Source: Arthrobacter crusticola (GTDB lineage Bacteria > Actinomycetota > Actinomycetes > Actinomycetales > Micrococcaceae). Taken from it: 64,000 bases of DNA. The notes beneath the pieces were generated by a model. It saw nothing but the letters and a program-made list of their open reading frames with translations. It ran no database searches and was not told the origin of the DNA. The DNA is taken from positions 763,288 to 827,287 of the forward strand of contig NZ_SMTK01000002.1 of NCBI RefSeq assembly GCF_004357995.1, read 5' to 3'. A program made the translations under genes and the position numbers. Below, one piece after another: positions 16,412 through 25,621 of this stretch. Within the stretch, counting starts at the first letter, position 1. Each line of letters starts with the position of its first letter.

Positions 16412-17557
16412 CTACACGGCGGCCCGGACCGCCCGGTTCCGGCCCTGCGACTTCGCTGCGTACAGCGCGGCGTCGGCCGCGGCGATGACCGCCTCCAGAC
16501 CGCGGCCCGCCGCCCCGGCCTCGGCGATGCCATAGCTGACCGTGGGCAGTGGAAATCCCTGCGCCGTCGGTGTTCCCTGCAGCACCCGGCTGATCTCCGC
16601 GCTGACCGCCTCGGCGCGCCCCCCGTCGGCGCCGCTGAGCAGGATGATGAACTCCTCCCCGCCGTAGCGTCCCACCAGGTCGGTGGAGCGCACAGACCGC
16701 GAGCACGCCTCCGCGAACGCCCGCAGCGCCGTATCGCCCGCTGCATGGCCGTAGGTGTCGTTGACCTGCTTGAAGCGGTCAAGGTCAGCAAGGATCAGCG
16801 CGCCCGGGATGCCGGCTGCGGTGAGGCGCATGAGCTCGCGGTCCGCCCGGTCGAGGAACCCGGAGCGGTTGAGCAGCCCGGTCAGCCCGTCCCGTGCTGC
16901 CCGGTGCCGCAGGTCCCGGGTGACCTGGTCGTTGCTCAGGGCGGCCATGGTGAAGGAGACCACGACGAGCAGGGTCAGGGTGATCAGGGTGGTCACCGCC
17001 GACCCGAAGTAGGTGGTGAAAACGAACCCGTCGACGCCGTCAACGACGAACGCGACGCCGCGGCCGAGGTAGAAGAGCGAGAGCAACCAAGAGGCGACGG
17101 CCAGCGGGACCTGGGTCCGCACCCGGTGGGGTACGGGCCGCCACACCTCGCGGGCGGCGAGGCCGAACAGCAGGGACATCATCCCCAGGAACACCGGCCC
17201 GCCCGACCAGGCGTTGACTCCGGGGTTATCGGCGGCCGAGGCGAGAGCCGTGAGCAGGGGCGGTGCGGCGAGCTGCGCCACGCGCGGGCGCCCCCGGTGG
17301 AGCGAACGGGCCGCCGCCCAGACGGCCGCGGAACCGGCCACGAGCAGGGTGTTCCCCAGCGGGTTGGCCCAGACCTGGTGGGAGGTGCCGTCGAGGAGGA
17401 ACGCCGCGGAGCCGGCAAGGAACAGGCCGATGGCTGCGCACCACCAGGCGCTGTAGGCCGACCGGGTGCGGCGGAAGGTCACAAGGTAGAACAGCACGAG
17501 CTGGATGAGCGCGACGACGCCGAAGGCGACCCTCAGGGTAGAGGTATCAAGCGGCAT
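16412..17557 (-). CDS. Membrane-bound diguanylate cyclase (GGDEF domain)
   Basis: 381 residues. Six to seven hydrophobic segments in the first 200 residues form a membrane sensor without a recognised ligand fold. The C-terminal GGDEF domain has the active-site GGEEF near residue 299 and the inhibitory I-site RSTD exactly five residues before it, so product feedback by c-di-GMP is likely. No EAL domain is present. The ATG at 17557 is chosen because a hydrophobic segment begins right after it, with GGAAGGGA upstream. Longer in-frame readings upstream look non-coding. It makes c-di-GMP from two GTP; its signal input is unknown. Confidence 0.9.
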   Translation of the reverse strand: MPLDTSTLRVAFGVVALIQLVLFYLVTFRRTRSAYSAWWCAAIGLFLAGSAAFLLDGTSHQVWANPLGNTLLVAGSAAVWAAARSLHRGRPRVAQLAAPPLLTALASAADNPGVNAWSGGPVFLGMMSLLFGLAAREVWRPVPHRVRTQVPLAVASWLLSLFYLGRGVAFVVDGVDGFVFTTYFGSAVTTLITLTLLVVVSFTMAALSNDQVTRDLRHRAARDGLTGLLNRSGFLDRADRELMRLTAAGIPGALILADLDRFKQVNDTYGHAAGDTALRAFAEACSRSVRSTDLVGRYGGEEFIILLSGADGGRAEAVSAEISRVLQGTPTAQGFPLPTVSYGIAEAGAAGRGLEAVIAAADAALYAAKSQGRNRAVRAAV

Positions 17558-17756
17558 CCGGCGAACCGTCCCTTCCGAGCGACATGCCGCCAGTATTGCA
17601 TCGGGCACCGACTTTTGCGTCCGCGCCCCGCGTCTGGCGTGGCCGGCACGGCCGGTCCCGTTATCCACAACCGACGCGGCCGGCCCGCTGGCGTGACGCC
17701 CACGATCCATGCAGCGGGTCCGCCGGCGCGTCCCGAACTGGCGGCGGGCCGGGAGC

Positions 17757-18539
17757 CTACAGGGCGCGCATCACCGAGACAACCTTGCCCATGATGCTCG
17801 CGTGGTCGCCCAGAATCGGTTCGTACCGGGTGTTCTGCGGAAGCAGCCAGGTATGTCCGTCACGCTGCCGGAAGGTCTTGACGGTCGCTTCGTCATCGAG
17901 GAGCGCGGCGACGATGTCACCGTTCTGGGCGCTCTGCTGGCGCCGGACCACCACCCAGTCACCGTCGCAGATGGCGGCGTCGATCATCGAGTCTCCTGAA
18001 ACCCGAAGCATGAAGAGCTCGCCGTGGCCGACGAGCTGCCGCGGCAGCGGCATGACGTCCTCAACGACCTGATCGGCCAGGATCGGACCGCCCGCGGCAA
18101 TCCGCCCGACCATGGGCACCATTGCAGTGTCCACGGCGCCGCTGAGTTCGTGGGCGGGGCCCGTACCCGACCGGCCCTGCTCGGGCGCCGGGGCGTCCGC
18201 CAGGGTCAGCGGCAGCAAGATCTCCATCGCCCGCGGCCGCTTGGGGTCCCTGCGGATATACCCGAGCCGTTCCAGCTGGGACAGCTGGTGGGTGACACTT
18301 GAGAGGCTCGCGAGCCCCACCGTGTCTCCGATCTCACGCATCGACGGGGGGTACCCGTTGGCGCCGATCGACCGTTGGATCGTCTCGAGGATCTTCATCT
18401 GCCGCGCGGTGAGCCCCTTGGGAACGCTCCGGCCCCGCGGACGCCCACGCATGGGTGCGCTGGCGGACACCACTGCGGCTGCCTCTCCCACCGGGACGGC
18501 CGGAACCGCCCGAGCCTCTTCCGCTGCCCGCTCTGCCAC
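17757..18539 (-). CDS. lexA: SOS repressor LexA
   Basis: Repressor of the SOS regulon that self-cleaves with RecA. The N-terminal winged helix ([16 protein letters not shown], then [19 protein letters not shown]) is followed by the cleavage site Ala-Gly in [12 protein letters not shown] and the Ser-Lys dyad ([10 protein letters not shown], Ser near 182; ATVKTFRQR, Lys near 218). The GTG at 18539 has AAGGGA 7 nt upstream and gives 260 aa; an ATG at 18452 would give 231 aa and starts nearer the conserved fold. Codons further upstream lie in the regulatory region. A LexA box lies upstream at 18698-18713, so autoregulation is expected. Confidence 0.95.
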   Translation of the reverse strand: MAERAAEEARAVPAVPVGEAAAVVSASAPMRGRPRGRSVPKGLTARQMKILETIQRSIGANGYPPSMREIGDTVGLASLSSVTHQLSQLERLGYIRRDPKRPRAMEILLPLTLADAPAPEQGRSGTGPAHELSGAVDTAMVPMVGRIAAGGPILADQVVEDVMPLPRQLVGHGELFMLRVSGDSMIDAAICDGDWVVVRRQQSAQNGDIVAALLDDEATVKTFRQRDGHTWLLPQNTRYEPILGDHASIMGKVVSVMRAL

Positions 18540-18697
18540 TGGTTTGTCCCTTCGCTGCGCCGCCACCTGCGCCGGACCCGTCCGCGGATCGTTTTGTCGG
18601 TGGCAGATGGTGTTGTCAGGTTGTCGCCGTCCGGTAGTGAATCCCCGGAACCCGCGCCTTCCTCTGAATCCAACGGTAGGCGAGCGCGGGAGTGTTT

Positions 18698-18713
18698 TCA
18701 AACATATGTTCGA
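18698..18713. promoter_or_regulatory. LexA (SOS) box, lexA-proximal
   Basis: TCAAACATATGTTCGA matches TCGAAC-N4-GTTCGA at 11 of 12 fixed positions. It lies in the lexA/LysM divergent region and presumably provides lexA autoregulation. Confidence 0.88.
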
Positions 18714-18764
18714 GCGAGTCTCGACAAAGCTCGATAACAGATGCTAAGAATAAGCAGGACGAAA

Positions 18765-18780
18765 TAGAAAACATGTTCGA
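18765..18780. promoter_or_regulatory. LexA (SOS) box, LysM-gene-proximal
   Basis: TAGAAAACATGTTCGA matches the consensus at 10 of 12 fixed positions, with a perfect right half GTTCGA. It sits 54 nt before the ATG of the LysM protein. Confidence 0.75.
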
Positions 18781-18834
18781 ATATCGTGTTCGAACGGGTT
18801 GAACTTATTCGAAACTCCAGAAGAGGTACACGTC

Positions 18835-19257
18835 ATGACCGCAATGCCAGGCCCGCTCAGTGCCACCGCAGGTTCCGCCGTGGCGGGTGGTCTCCGGTCC
18901 TCCGGTCCGAAGGGTAGCCGTCTTCCCAGTCAGCGGGATGCGGATCTGCCTCCGCTGCGGCTCACACGGCGCGGGCGGGTGCTGCTGGTCGGCGTGCCGC
19001 TGGTGCTGCTGGTGGCCGCCCTGGTGTTCCTTGCCGCCTCCACGACCGCGCCGGCCCGGGCCGGCGGCGACGCGGTCGGGCCGACCGAGACTCTGGACGT
19101 CAATGTGGCACCGGGGGAGACCCTCTGGTCCCTGGCGGGCGAATTCGCTCCCGAGCGGGATCCGCGCGAGGTGGTCTCGGAGATCGTCGAGCTCAATGGG
19201 CTGGGGTCATCGACGGTGCAGGCGGGCCAGGTCGTCGCGATCCCCGTCTCCCGGTAA
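18835..19257 (+). CDS. LysM-domain membrane protein, SOS-linked (ChiZ/DivS-like)
   Basis: 140-residue protein: a polar N-terminus, one transmembrane helix (VLLVGVPLVLLVAALVFLAA, about residues 50-70), and a C-terminal LysM-type module (VAPGETLWSLAGEFAP to QVVAIPVSR). The topology is cytoplasmic N-terminus and cell-wall-facing LysM. In mycobacteria and corynebacteria a protein of this layout (Rv2719c/ChiZ, DivS) is encoded divergently from lexA, is LexA-controlled and delays division during DNA damage. Synteny plus the LexA box make the same role likely here. The ATG at 18835 has AGAGG 8 nt upstream; an in-frame TTG at 18799 is less likely. Confidence 0.82.
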   Translation: MTAMPGPLSATAGSAVAGGLRSSGPKGSRLPSQRDADLPPLRLTRRGRVLLVGVPLVLLVAALVFLAASTTAPARAGGDAVGPTETLDVNVAPGETLWSLAGEFAPERDPREVVSEIVELNGLGSSTVQAGQVVAIPVSR

Positions 19258-19323
19258 CCTTTACACGCCTGTGCTGGTTGGCCGTTGTCCCGCCTCGATT
19301 CCGCGCCCGGACGGACTGTCGCT

Positions 19324-19329
19324 TAAGCT
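19324..19329 (+). promoter_or_regulatory. -10 element of hisC, leaderless type
   Basis: TAAGCT ends 6 nt before the hisC GTG at 19336. Confidence 0.55.
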
Positions 19330-19335
19330 CGAGAG

Positions 19336-20430
19336 GTGAGGAACCGCCTTGAGTCCCTGTCCCGCCTTCCGCTGCGTGAGAACCTTGTGGGGCTATCTCC
19401 CTACGGTGCACCGCAGATTGACGTACCGATCCTGCTCAACGTCAATGAGAACACCCATGGGGTGCCCGCCGAGGTTCACCGGGCCATCGTGGACGCGGTG
19501 CAGGCAGCAGCCCTGGGCCTGAACCGGTATCCCGACCGCGAATTCACCGAACTGCGGGGAAACCTGGCCCGCTACCTCGGCGGAGGGGTCACCGCCGATC
19601 AGGTGTGGGCCGCCAACGGCTCCAACGAGGTGCTCCAGCAGATCCTGCAGGCCTTCGGCGGCCCGGGGCGCACCGCGATCGGATTCCCGCCCACCTATTC
19701 CATGTATCCGCTGCTGGCCAGCGCCACGGACACCCGCTATGTCACTGCTCCGCGGGACGCCTCGTTCCGGCTCGAGGCCGGGTACGTCGCCGAGGAGGTG
19801 TCCTCCTCTGGAGCCAACATCGTCTTCCTCTGCTCGCCGAACAATCCGACGGGGACCGCGTTGGGGCTCGACGTCGTTGAAGCCGCCTACGAGGCCGGTG
19901 CTGCGGCCCGCGCCATCATCATCGTCGACGAGGCCTACGCGGAGTTCTCGCACGCTGGAACGCCCAGCGCAATCACCCTGCTGCCGGGCCGGGAACGGCT
20001 CATCGTCTCGCGCACCATGAGCAAGGCCTTCGCCCTGGCCGGCGCCCGGCTGGGGTACCTCGCGGCGGCCCCGGAGGTCGCCGACGCACTCCGTCTGGTC
20101 CGCCTGCCGTACCACCTTTCGGCCATCACCCAGGCCGCCGCCAACGCCGCACTGACCCACTCCGCCACACTTCTGGCGAACGTCGAGGCGATCAAGGTCC
20201 AGCGCGACCGCATTGTCACCGAGCTCGCGGCACTGGGCCTGAACCCGGCCCCTTCCGATGCCAACTTCGTCCTGTTCGGCGGGCTGGCGGATCCGCAGCG
20301 GGTCTGGCGGGGCCTGCTCGAGGCCGGCGTGTTGATCCGCGACGTTGGAATTCCCGGCCATCTGCGCGTGACGGCCGGCACGGAGAGCGAAACCACAGTG
20401 TTCCTTGAGTCACTGAAGCGCCTCCTCTGA
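19336..20430 (+). CDS. hisC: Histidinol-phosphate aminotransferase
   Basis: PLP enzyme converting imidazole-acetol phosphate and glutamate to histidinol phosphate. 364 residues of fold type I aminotransferase. Visible are LNVNENTHGVP, the ANGSNEVLQQILQAFGG cofactor-binding loop, SPNNPTGTALG, VDEAYAEFS, and the PLP lysine in SRTMSKAFALAGARLGYLA. It opens a his gene group (hisC-hisB-hisH-small protein-priA), although hisD is not in the window. The GTG at 19336 is placed at leaderless distance from TAAGCT. The gap to hisB holds a further -10-like element. Confidence 0.94.
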   Translation: MRNRLESLSRLPLRENLVGLSPYGAPQIDVPILLNVNENTHGVPAEVHRAIVDAVQAAALGLNRYPDREFTELRGNLARYLGGGVTADQVWAANGSNEVLQQILQAFGGPGRTAIGFPPTYSMYPLLASATDTRYVTAPRDASFRLEAGYVAEEVSSSGANIVFLCSPNNPTGTALGLDVVEAAYEAGAAARAIIIVDEAYAEFSHAGTPSAITLLPGRERLIVSRTMSKAFALAGARLGYLAAAPEVADALRLVRLPYHLSAITQAAANAALTHSATLLANVEAIKVQRDRIVTELAALGLNPAPSDANFVLFGGLADPQRVWRGLLEAGVLIRDVGIPGHLRVTAGTESETTVFLESLKRLL

Positions 20431-20441
20431 CCGGCGTCTTC

Positions 20442-20447
20442 TAGACT
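20442..20447 (+). promoter_or_regulatory. Possible internal promoter -10 before hisB
   Basis: TAGACT lies just after hisC, 75 nt before the hisB ATG, followed by GGAGGGG. It could give hisB a second promoter with a leader of about 70 nt. Confidence 0.4.
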
Positions 20448-20522
20448 GGAGGGGAACGTGCGCCGCCCCTGAACCTCCGGATGCAGGCAGCACCGACGCG
20501 AAGCCCCTAGCGAAGGACACCA

Positions 20523-21140
20523 ATGACCGTGGAGATCTCCGCCGTCCGCACTGCGCGGATCGAGCGGACCACCAGCGAATCCAGCGTGTACCTCGAGGTC
20601 AACCTCGACGGCACGGGTATTTCGGACATCAGCACCTCCGTGCCGTTCTATGACCATATGCTCACCGCTCTCTCCAAGCATTCGCTGATCGACCTGACGG
20701 TTCGGGCCACGGGTGATACGCACATCGATGTCCACCACACCGTCGAAGACACAGCGATCGCCTTCGGGGAGGCCCTCCGCGAGGCGCTCGGCACCAAGGC
20801 CGGCATCCGGCGCTTCGGCGAGGCGACCGTTCCCCTCGACGAGGCCCTTGCCAATGCCGTGGTCGACATCTCCGGACGCCCCTTCCTCGTTCACGGCGGC
20901 GAACCGGCAGGTCAGGAGTACCACCTCATCGGCGGACACTTCACCGGCTCGCTGACCCGCCACGTCTTCGAAGCCATCGCGCTTCACGCCGGGATCTGCC
21001 TGCACCTGAACGTGCTCGCCGGCCGCGATCCCCACCACATTGTCGAGGCGCAGTTCAAGGCCTTCGCACGGGCCCTCCGTGCCGCCGTCGAGTCCGACCC
21101 GCGGGTCGAAGGCATCCCGTCGACGAAGGGGGCGCTGTGA
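20523..21140 (+). CDS. hisB: Imidazoleglycerol-phosphate dehydratase
   Basis: Manganese enzyme of histidine synthesis. 205 residues, a monofunctional dehydratase without the phosphatase domain fused in enterobacteria. The two metal-binding motifs are present: [13 protein letters not shown] with [17 protein letters not shown], and the second-half counterpart [15 protein letters not shown] with [30 protein letters not shown] precedes the ATG. The last four bases overlap hisH (GTGA), so the two are translationally coupled. Confidence 0.95.
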   Translation: MTVEISAVRTARIERTTSESSVYLEVNLDGTGISDISTSVPFYDHMLTALSKHSLIDLTVRATGDTHIDVHHTVEDTAIAFGEALREALGTKAGIRRFGEATVPLDEALANAVVDISGRPFLVHGGEPAGQEYHLIGGHFTGSLTRHVFEAIALHAGICLHLNVLAGRDPHHIVEAQFKAFARALRAAVESDPRVEGIPSTKGAL

Positions 21141-21781
21141 GCGCGCCGAAGGTGACCGTGCTCGACTACGGATCGGGCAACGTCCGCTCCGTGGTGCGGG
21201 CCCTTGAGCACGTCGGCGCCGAGGTCACCCTGAGCGCCAAGTCGCAGGACGTCCTCAACGCCGATGGGCTGGTGGTGCCCGGCGTGGGTGCCTTCGCGGC
21301 CGTCATGAAGGGCCTGAAGGATGTCGATGCGCTGCGCCTGATCGGACGCCGCGTGGCCGGGGGCCGTCCCGTCCTCGGCATCTGCGTGGGCCTGCAGATC
21401 CTCTTCGACGAAGGGGTCGAGCACGGCGTGCGCACCGCCGGGATGGGGGAGTGGCCCGGCAAGGTCGAGCGCCTCCAGGCCGAAGTGGTGCCCCACATGG
21501 GATGGAACACGGTAAGCCCGCCCGAGGACTCGGTGCTGTTCAACGGCATCGAGGACGAGCGGTTCTACTTCGTCCACTCCTACGGAGTGCAGCACTGGGA
21601 CTTCGACGTCAGCCAGCCCATGATGAAACCCCCTCAGGTGACCTGGTCCGACCACGGCGGGCGGTTCATCGCCGCCGTCGAGAACGGACCGCTCTCGGCC
21701 ACCCAGTTCCACCCGGAAAAATCAGGCGACGCCGGAGCCCAGCTCCTGCGCAACTGGATCGGCAGGCTGGGAAAACCATGA
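21137..21781 (+). CDS. hisH: Imidazole glycerol phosphate synthase subunit HisH (glutamine amidotransferase)
   Basis: Class I glutaminase that feeds ammonia to HisF. 214 residues. The nucleophile cysteine is in [15 protein letters not shown], and the His-Glu pair is in [25 protein letters not shown] forms the oxyanion region. The GTG at 21137 overlaps hisB, and the stop overlaps the small membrane protein start. The partner hisF is not in the window, so it must be encoded elsewhere. Confidence 0.94.
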   Translation: MSAPKVTVLDYGSGNVRSVVRALEHVGAEVTLSAKSQDVLNADGLVVPGVGAFAAVMKGLKDVDALRLIGRRVAGGRPVLGICVGLQILFDEGVEHGVRTAGMGEWPGKVERLQAEVVPHMGWNTVSPPEDSVLFNGIEDERFYFVHSYGVQHWDFDVSQPMMKPPQVTWSDHGGRFIAAVENGPLSATQFHPEKSGDAGAQLLRNWIGRLGKP

Positions 21782-21933
21782 TCAGCGTCATCCTGATGGG
21801 GGTTGCCGGCCTGCTGATCGGCGGGGCGTTGTCCTTCCGCTCGCAGGGGTTTCCCAAGGCGCTGATCATCAGTTTCTGGATCCTCGCCGGCATGGCCCTG
21901 CTCGGGGCGTACCTCTTCACCCTGGACGCCTAG
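21778..21933 (+). CDS. Small two-helix membrane protein in the his operon
   Basis: 51 residues, almost entirely two hydrophobic helices ([17 protein letters not shown] and [20 protein letters not shown]) joined by a short polar turn RSQGFPK. The ATG overlaps the hisH stop (ATGA), which with its good codon pattern argues that it is a real, co-translated gene. It has no recognised domain. Its position between hisH and priA suggests it travels with the operon, but the sequence shows no link to histidine synthesis. Confidence 0.75.
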   Translation: MISVILMGVAGLLIGGALSFRSQGFPKALIISFWILAGMALLGAYLFTLDA

Positions 21934-22067
21934 GCAGGCGCAGCACGGCACGACGGGGACACCTTCCACCACCGTCCCGCTCCCGCCCTGCCCTCCAGCC
22001 TTGCACCCCCGCCAACTGCGCACCCATTCCCGCGGCCCCTCCGGCCCACGTCGACCGAAAGAAGCCC

Positions 22068-22826
22068 ATGAGCCCGTTCACCGACTCTCCCAACCTGGAA
22101 CTCCTCCCCGCCGTGGACGTCGCCGACGGCCAGGCCGTCCGCCTCGTCCAGGGGGCCGCCGGCAGCGAAACCAGCTACGGCGACCCCGTCGACGCGGCGC
22201 TGGCCTGGCAGGAGGACGGCGCGGAGTGGGTCCACCTCGTCGACCTCGATGCCGCGTTCGGCCGCGGGTCGAACCGGCCGCTCCTCGAAAAAGTCGTCCG
22301 GAAGCTCGACATCAAGGTCGAGCTCTCCGGCGGGATCCGCGACGACGAATCACTCGACGCCGCCCTCTCGCTCGGGGCCACCCGGGTGAACCTTGGAACG
22401 GCCGCCCTCGAGAACCCCGAGTGGACCGCCAGCGCCATCGCCCGCTACGGCGACGCGATCGCCGTCGGCCTCGATGTCCGCGGCACCACCCTGGCCGCCC
22501 GGGGGTGGACCCAGGAGGGCGGGGACCTTTGGGAGGTGCTGCAGCGCCTCGAGGACGCCGGCTGCGCCCGCTATGTCGTCACCGACGTCACCAAGGACGG
22601 CACCCTTCAGGGGCCGAACCTCGACCTGCTGAAGCAGGTGATCGAGCGCACCAGCCGGCCCGTGGTGGCATCCGGCGGTATCTCGACCCTCGATGACCTC
22701 GCGGCACTGCGCCAGCTGGTGCCCAGCGGCCTCGAAGGAGCGATCGTCGGCAAGGCCCTCTACGCCGGGGCGTTCACCCTTCCCCAGGCGCTGGACGTGG
22801 CCGGCCACCCGGCGCCCCGGGAATGA
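22068..22826 (+). CDS. priA: Bifunctional phosphoribosyl isomerase PriA (HisA/TrpF)
   Basis: TIM-barrel isomerase that in Actinobacteria serves both histidine (ProFAR) and tryptophan (PRA) synthesis. 252 residues. The general acid/base Asp residues are in [18 protein letters not shown] (near residue 16) and [14 protein letters not shown] (near 180). Phosphate loops are [11 protein letters not shown] and [14 protein letters not shown] call PriA rather than HisA on lineage grounds (Actinobacteria usually lack a separate trpF); substrate breadth is not visible here. CCGAAAGAAGCCC precedes the ATG. It is followed by the sseB-like gene, which overlaps its stop. Confidence 0.92.
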   Translation: MSPFTDSPNLELLPAVDVADGQAVRLVQGAAGSETSYGDPVDAALAWQEDGAEWVHLVDLDAAFGRGSNRPLLEKVVRKLDIKVELSGGIRDDESLDAALSLGATRVNLGTAALENPEWTASAIARYGDAIAVGLDVRGTTLAARGWTQEGGDLWEVLQRLEDAGCARYVVTDVTKDGTLQGPNLDLLKQVIERTSRPVVASGGISTLDDLAALRQLVPSGLEGAIVGKALYAGAFTLPQALDVAGHPAPRE

Positions 22827-23662
22827 GCAGGGAACTCCCGGCGCACATCGCCGCCGCGCTGGCGGGAAACACCACGGACTCGGCGGGACGGCCCTGGGCC
22901 GGACGGGACCTCTCCGGTGACGGGAACCCCCTCCATAACTTCGACGACGACGACGGACAGGCCGACCCCGGCTACTCGGCTGCCGTCCGGGCCCTGATCG
23001 AGGGAACCGGCGGCGAGGAGCAGGTGATCCAGGCACTGGCGACGGCTCGGGTATTCATCCCCATCGTGGCCCAGCTCGCCGCCGCCGGGGAGGGCGTCGA
23101 CGGAATCGAGGCCGACAAGGAAGCCGACATGGCCCTGGTGACCCTGCGCGCGCCCGACGGGCGGGCGGCGCTGCCTGTGTTCACCTCGGCAGACCGGCTC
23201 GCGGCCTGGCATCCCGGCGCCCGTCCCGTGGCCGCCTACGCGGCGCGGGCGGCCCTGGCCGGCGTGGCGGAGAAGGCCGAACTGCTGGTCGTCGACCCGG
23301 GCGCTGACTTCACGTTCGTCGTGCGCCGCCCGGCGGTCTGGGCGCTTGCCCAGCAGGAGCCTTGGACCCCGTGCTACCGCGACCCCGGCCTCCGCGGCAT
23401 CGTCGCGCCGATCAGCGCGGCCGAGGAGGCAATCCTCGACGTCGTCCTTGAGCCGGGCTCCGGGGTGGCCGCCCGGACCGCTGGCGGTAGTCTTGTTTCC
23501 GGCGGCGGAGCCGGGCCTGAACTGAAGATGAGCGTCCGGCTGCAGCCCGGGCTGAGCCCCACCGCCGTCCGGGACCTGGTGGAGCGCCTGCGGGCCTCGC
23601 TCCAGGCCCGCCGGGAGTTCGTCGAACGGGTCGACTCCCTGGAGATCCGAATAACCCGCTGA
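22823..23662 (+). CDS. SseB-family protein
   Basis: 279 residues. The central part matches the SseB/YaaQ-like fold: [10 protein letters not shown], a strand-rich segment, [21 protein letters not shown], then [16 protein letters not shown]. The C-terminal half ([42 protein letters not shown]) resembles the extension seen in actinobacterial members. No enzymatic residue set is recognisable and the role is unknown. The ATG overlaps the priA stop (ATGA), giving translational coupling to the histidine genes. The first 45 residues are Gly/Asp-rich and probably disordered. Confidence 0.8.
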   Translation: MSRELPAHIAAALAGNTTDSAGRPWAGRDLSGDGNPLHNFDDDDGQADPGYSAAVRALIEGTGGEEQVIQALATARVFIPIVAQLAAAGEGVDGIEADKEADMALVTLRAPDGRAALPVFTSADRLAAWHPGARPVAAYAARAALAGVAEKAELLVVDPGADFTFVVRRPAVWALAQQEPWTPCYRDPGLRGIVAPISAAEEAILDVVLEPGSGVAARTAGGSLVSGGGAGPELKMSVRLQPGLSPTAVRDLVERLRASLQARREFVERVDSLEIRITR

Positions 23663-23692
23663 CCGCGAAGGATCAGCAAGAGAGATGCCGCC

Positions 23693-25000
23693 GTGAACTT
23701 TGCCGTCTACCTGGAACTGCTGCGCATCGTTCCGGTCCGGAGGCTGCTGCTCGTCGGCATGGTCGCCCGGTTCCCCCACTCCGCCGCGGGGGTCCTCCTG
23801 ACCCTTCATGTCGTCCAGACCCTCGACCGCGGCTACGCCGCCGCCGGGACCGTGGCGGCGCTGGTGACCATCGGCATCGCCGTCGGCGCACCCTGGCGGG
23901 GCCGTCGGGTCGACAGCGTCGGCCTGCGCAGGGCGCTGATCCCCTCGATCATCGCCGAGGCCGTCATCTGGTCGATCGCCCCGCGGCTGCCCTACGAGTG
24001 GCTCCTGCTCGCGGCGCTTGTGGGCGGGCTGTTCACCCTCCCGGTCTTCTCCGTGGTGCGCCAGTCCCTCGGTGTGCTGGTCGAGGGGCAGTCCCGGCGC
24101 ACGGCCTTCACCCTTGACGCCATCTCCACCGAAACGATCTTCATGGTGGGCCCGGCCGTCGGCATCGTGCTCGCCACCCAGGTGTCGACGGTGCTCGGCC
24201 TCACTCTCGTGGGCTTCGCCACCGCCGCTGCGGGCATCCTGCTGATGATCTACAACCCGCCCACCCGCACCGGGCAGCCCGGGGCGCTTCCCGCGCCGAG
24301 CGACGCGGAGGACTCGGCGATGGCGGTCGAATCCGTGGTGGCCGCCGCACCCGCCCGGGTCAACGAGGCATCGGCGGAACTGATGCCGCGCGCGGCGGTG
24401 CCGATGCTGCGGCGGATGGGAGGCCGCGTCGGTTCCCGGTTCGTCTGGGTCACCATCCCGCTGGCCGTCGTCATGGCGGTCGCCGCCGGGGCGGGCCTCG
24501 CACTCTCCGGGACCGAGGTCGGCATCATCGCCACCCTGGAGCACACCGGCCGGGAGGATCAGCTCGGCCTGGTGTTCGCCGCCTGGTGCGCCGCCTCGAT
24601 CGTCGGAGGGCTGCTCTACGGTGCCCTGCACAAGCCGATCTCGCCCCTGGTGCTCCTGCTCGGAATGGGGGTGCTGACCATCCCGATGGCCTTCGCCACC
24701 GACACCCTGTCCCTGAGCCTGCTCTCCATCGCCCCTGGCCTGCTCTGCGCGCCGGTGCTCTCCGCCGCTTCGGAAAAGGTCGCCGACCTCGTACCGGAGA
24801 AGCGCAGGGGAGAGGCCATGGGCTGGTACGGCTCGGCCCTGACCTCCGGCGTCGCCGTCGGGGCTCCGCTCGCCGGGTTGCTGATCGACACGGCCGGCCC
24901 GTGGGGAGGCTTCATCGCCGTGGGCGGCGCAGCGGCGCTCATCGGCACCGCAGGGCTCGTCGCCCAGCAGTTCCGGCGCCGCCGGGCGCCCGTCGGCTGA
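23693..25000 (+). CDS. Major facilitator superfamily transporter
   Basis: 435 residues with about twelve hydrophobic helices. A long polar linker between the halves (about residues 195-245, including PAPSDAEDSAMAVE) is typical of MFS. The loop 2-3 basic motif is GAPWRGRRVDSVGLRRALIPS. The substrate cannot be inferred; there is no resistance-specific signature. The GTG at 23693 follows AAGAGAGATGCCGCC and lies 30 nt after the SseB-like gene, so it may be the last gene of the his transcript. Confidence 0.85.
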   Translation: MNFAVYLELLRIVPVRRLLLVGMVARFPHSAAGVLLTLHVVQTLDRGYAAAGTVAALVTIGIAVGAPWRGRRVDSVGLRRALIPSIIAEAVIWSIAPRLPYEWLLLAALVGGLFTLPVFSVVRQSLGVLVEGQSRRTAFTLDAISTETIFMVGPAVGIVLATQVSTVLGLTLVGFATAAAGILLMIYNPPTRTGQPGALPAPSDAEDSAMAVESVVAAAPARVNEASAELMPRAAVPMLRRMGGRVGSRFVWVTIPLAVVMAVAAGAGLALSGTEVGIIATLEHTGREDQLGLVFAAWCAASIVGGLLYGALHKPISPLVLLLGMGVLTIPMAFATDTLSLSLLSIAPGLLCAPVLSAASEKVADLVPEKRRGEAMGWYGSALTSGVAVGAPLAGLLIDTAGPWGGFIAVGGAAALIGTAGLVAQQFRRRRAPVG

Positions 25001-25009
25001 GGGCGGTTA

Positions 25010-25026
25010 CCCCCCCCCCCCCCCCC
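25010..25026. repeat. 17-nt poly-C tract
   Basis: Seventeen consecutive C, beginning 10 nt after the MFS stop codon. It is non-coding. The length could vary through slippage or be miscounted by sequencing. Confidence 0.8.
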
Positions 25027-25080
25027 GCCGGAGAGCCGGACCGGCACACCCGGGCGGCTGACCGAGGCCGTTAAACGCAG

Positions 25081-25112
25081 CGGCGGCCGGCCCTTTTGGA
25101 GGCCGGCCGCCG
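25081..25112. terminator. Bidirectional GC-rich hairpin between convergent genes
   Basis: Perfect 12-bp stem CGGCGGCCGGCC/GGCCGGCCGCCG with an 8-nt loop containing TTTT. It lies between the MFS gene (+) and the DUF1844 gene (-) and probably terminates both. There is no T-run after the stem. Confidence 0.65.
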
Positions 25113-25140
25113 TCGATCGGCGCCCGGTGGCGCGGCGGTG

Positions 25141-25596
25141 CTAGTTGACGGGGCCTGTGAACTTCTCGCCGGGACCCTTGCCCGGAGCGTCGGGGATCAC
25201 CGACGCCTCCCGGAAGGCCAGCTGCAGCGAACGCAGGCCGTCACGCAACGGGCCGGCATGCTGGCTGCCGATCTCGGGGGCGGCTGCCGTGACGAACCCG
25301 GCGAGGGCGGTGATCAGCTTCCGGGCCTCGTCGAGGTCCTTAAGCTCCTCCGCGTCGTCGCCGGCGGCCAGGCCGCATTTGACGGCGGCGGCGCTCATCA
25401 GGTGGACGGCCGAGGTGGTGATGACCTCCACGGCGGCCACCTCCGCGATGTCGCGCATGTGCTGCTGGACCGACCCGTCGGAGCCGTGCTCCGGCGCCGC
25501 CTCCTCCGCGAAGCTGCGGCGGGTCGGAGAGGGATCGGAGGCGGAAGCGGGGGCCTCGGGCCCGGTTTCGGCGGGATTGCTGTTCGGAGTGCTCAT
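25141..25596 (-). CDS. DUF1844 family protein
   Basis: 151 residues. A disordered, Pro/Ser/Glu-rich N-terminus (about 1-45) precedes a helical DUF1844 core: QQHMRDIAEVAAVEVITTSA, HLMSAAAVKCGL, ELKDLDEARKLITALAGFV. The function is unknown. In Actinobacteria DUF1844 genes commonly sit divergently upstream of infC, as here. The ATG at 25596 (MSTPNSN) is chosen because the upstream in-frame extension reads into the infC leader. No ribosome site precedes it. The C-terminus GEKFTGPVN is polar. Confidence 0.85.
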   Translation of the reverse strand: MSTPNSNPAETGPEAPASASDPSPTRRSFAEEAAPEHGSDGSVQQHMRDIAEVAAVEVITTSAVHLMSAAAVKCGLAAGDDAEELKDLDEARKLITALAGFVTAAAPEIGSQHAGPLRDGLRSLQLAFREASVIPDAPGKGPGEKFTGPVN

Positions 25597-25621
25597 ACTG
25601 GTAAGCTTGTCACAGACCAAC

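Noticed and set aside
18778..18793. Third LexA box (CGAATATCGTGTTCGA) next to the LysM gene
   Set aside because: The spacing between half-sites is 7 nt instead of 6, so it is unlikely to bind LexA well.
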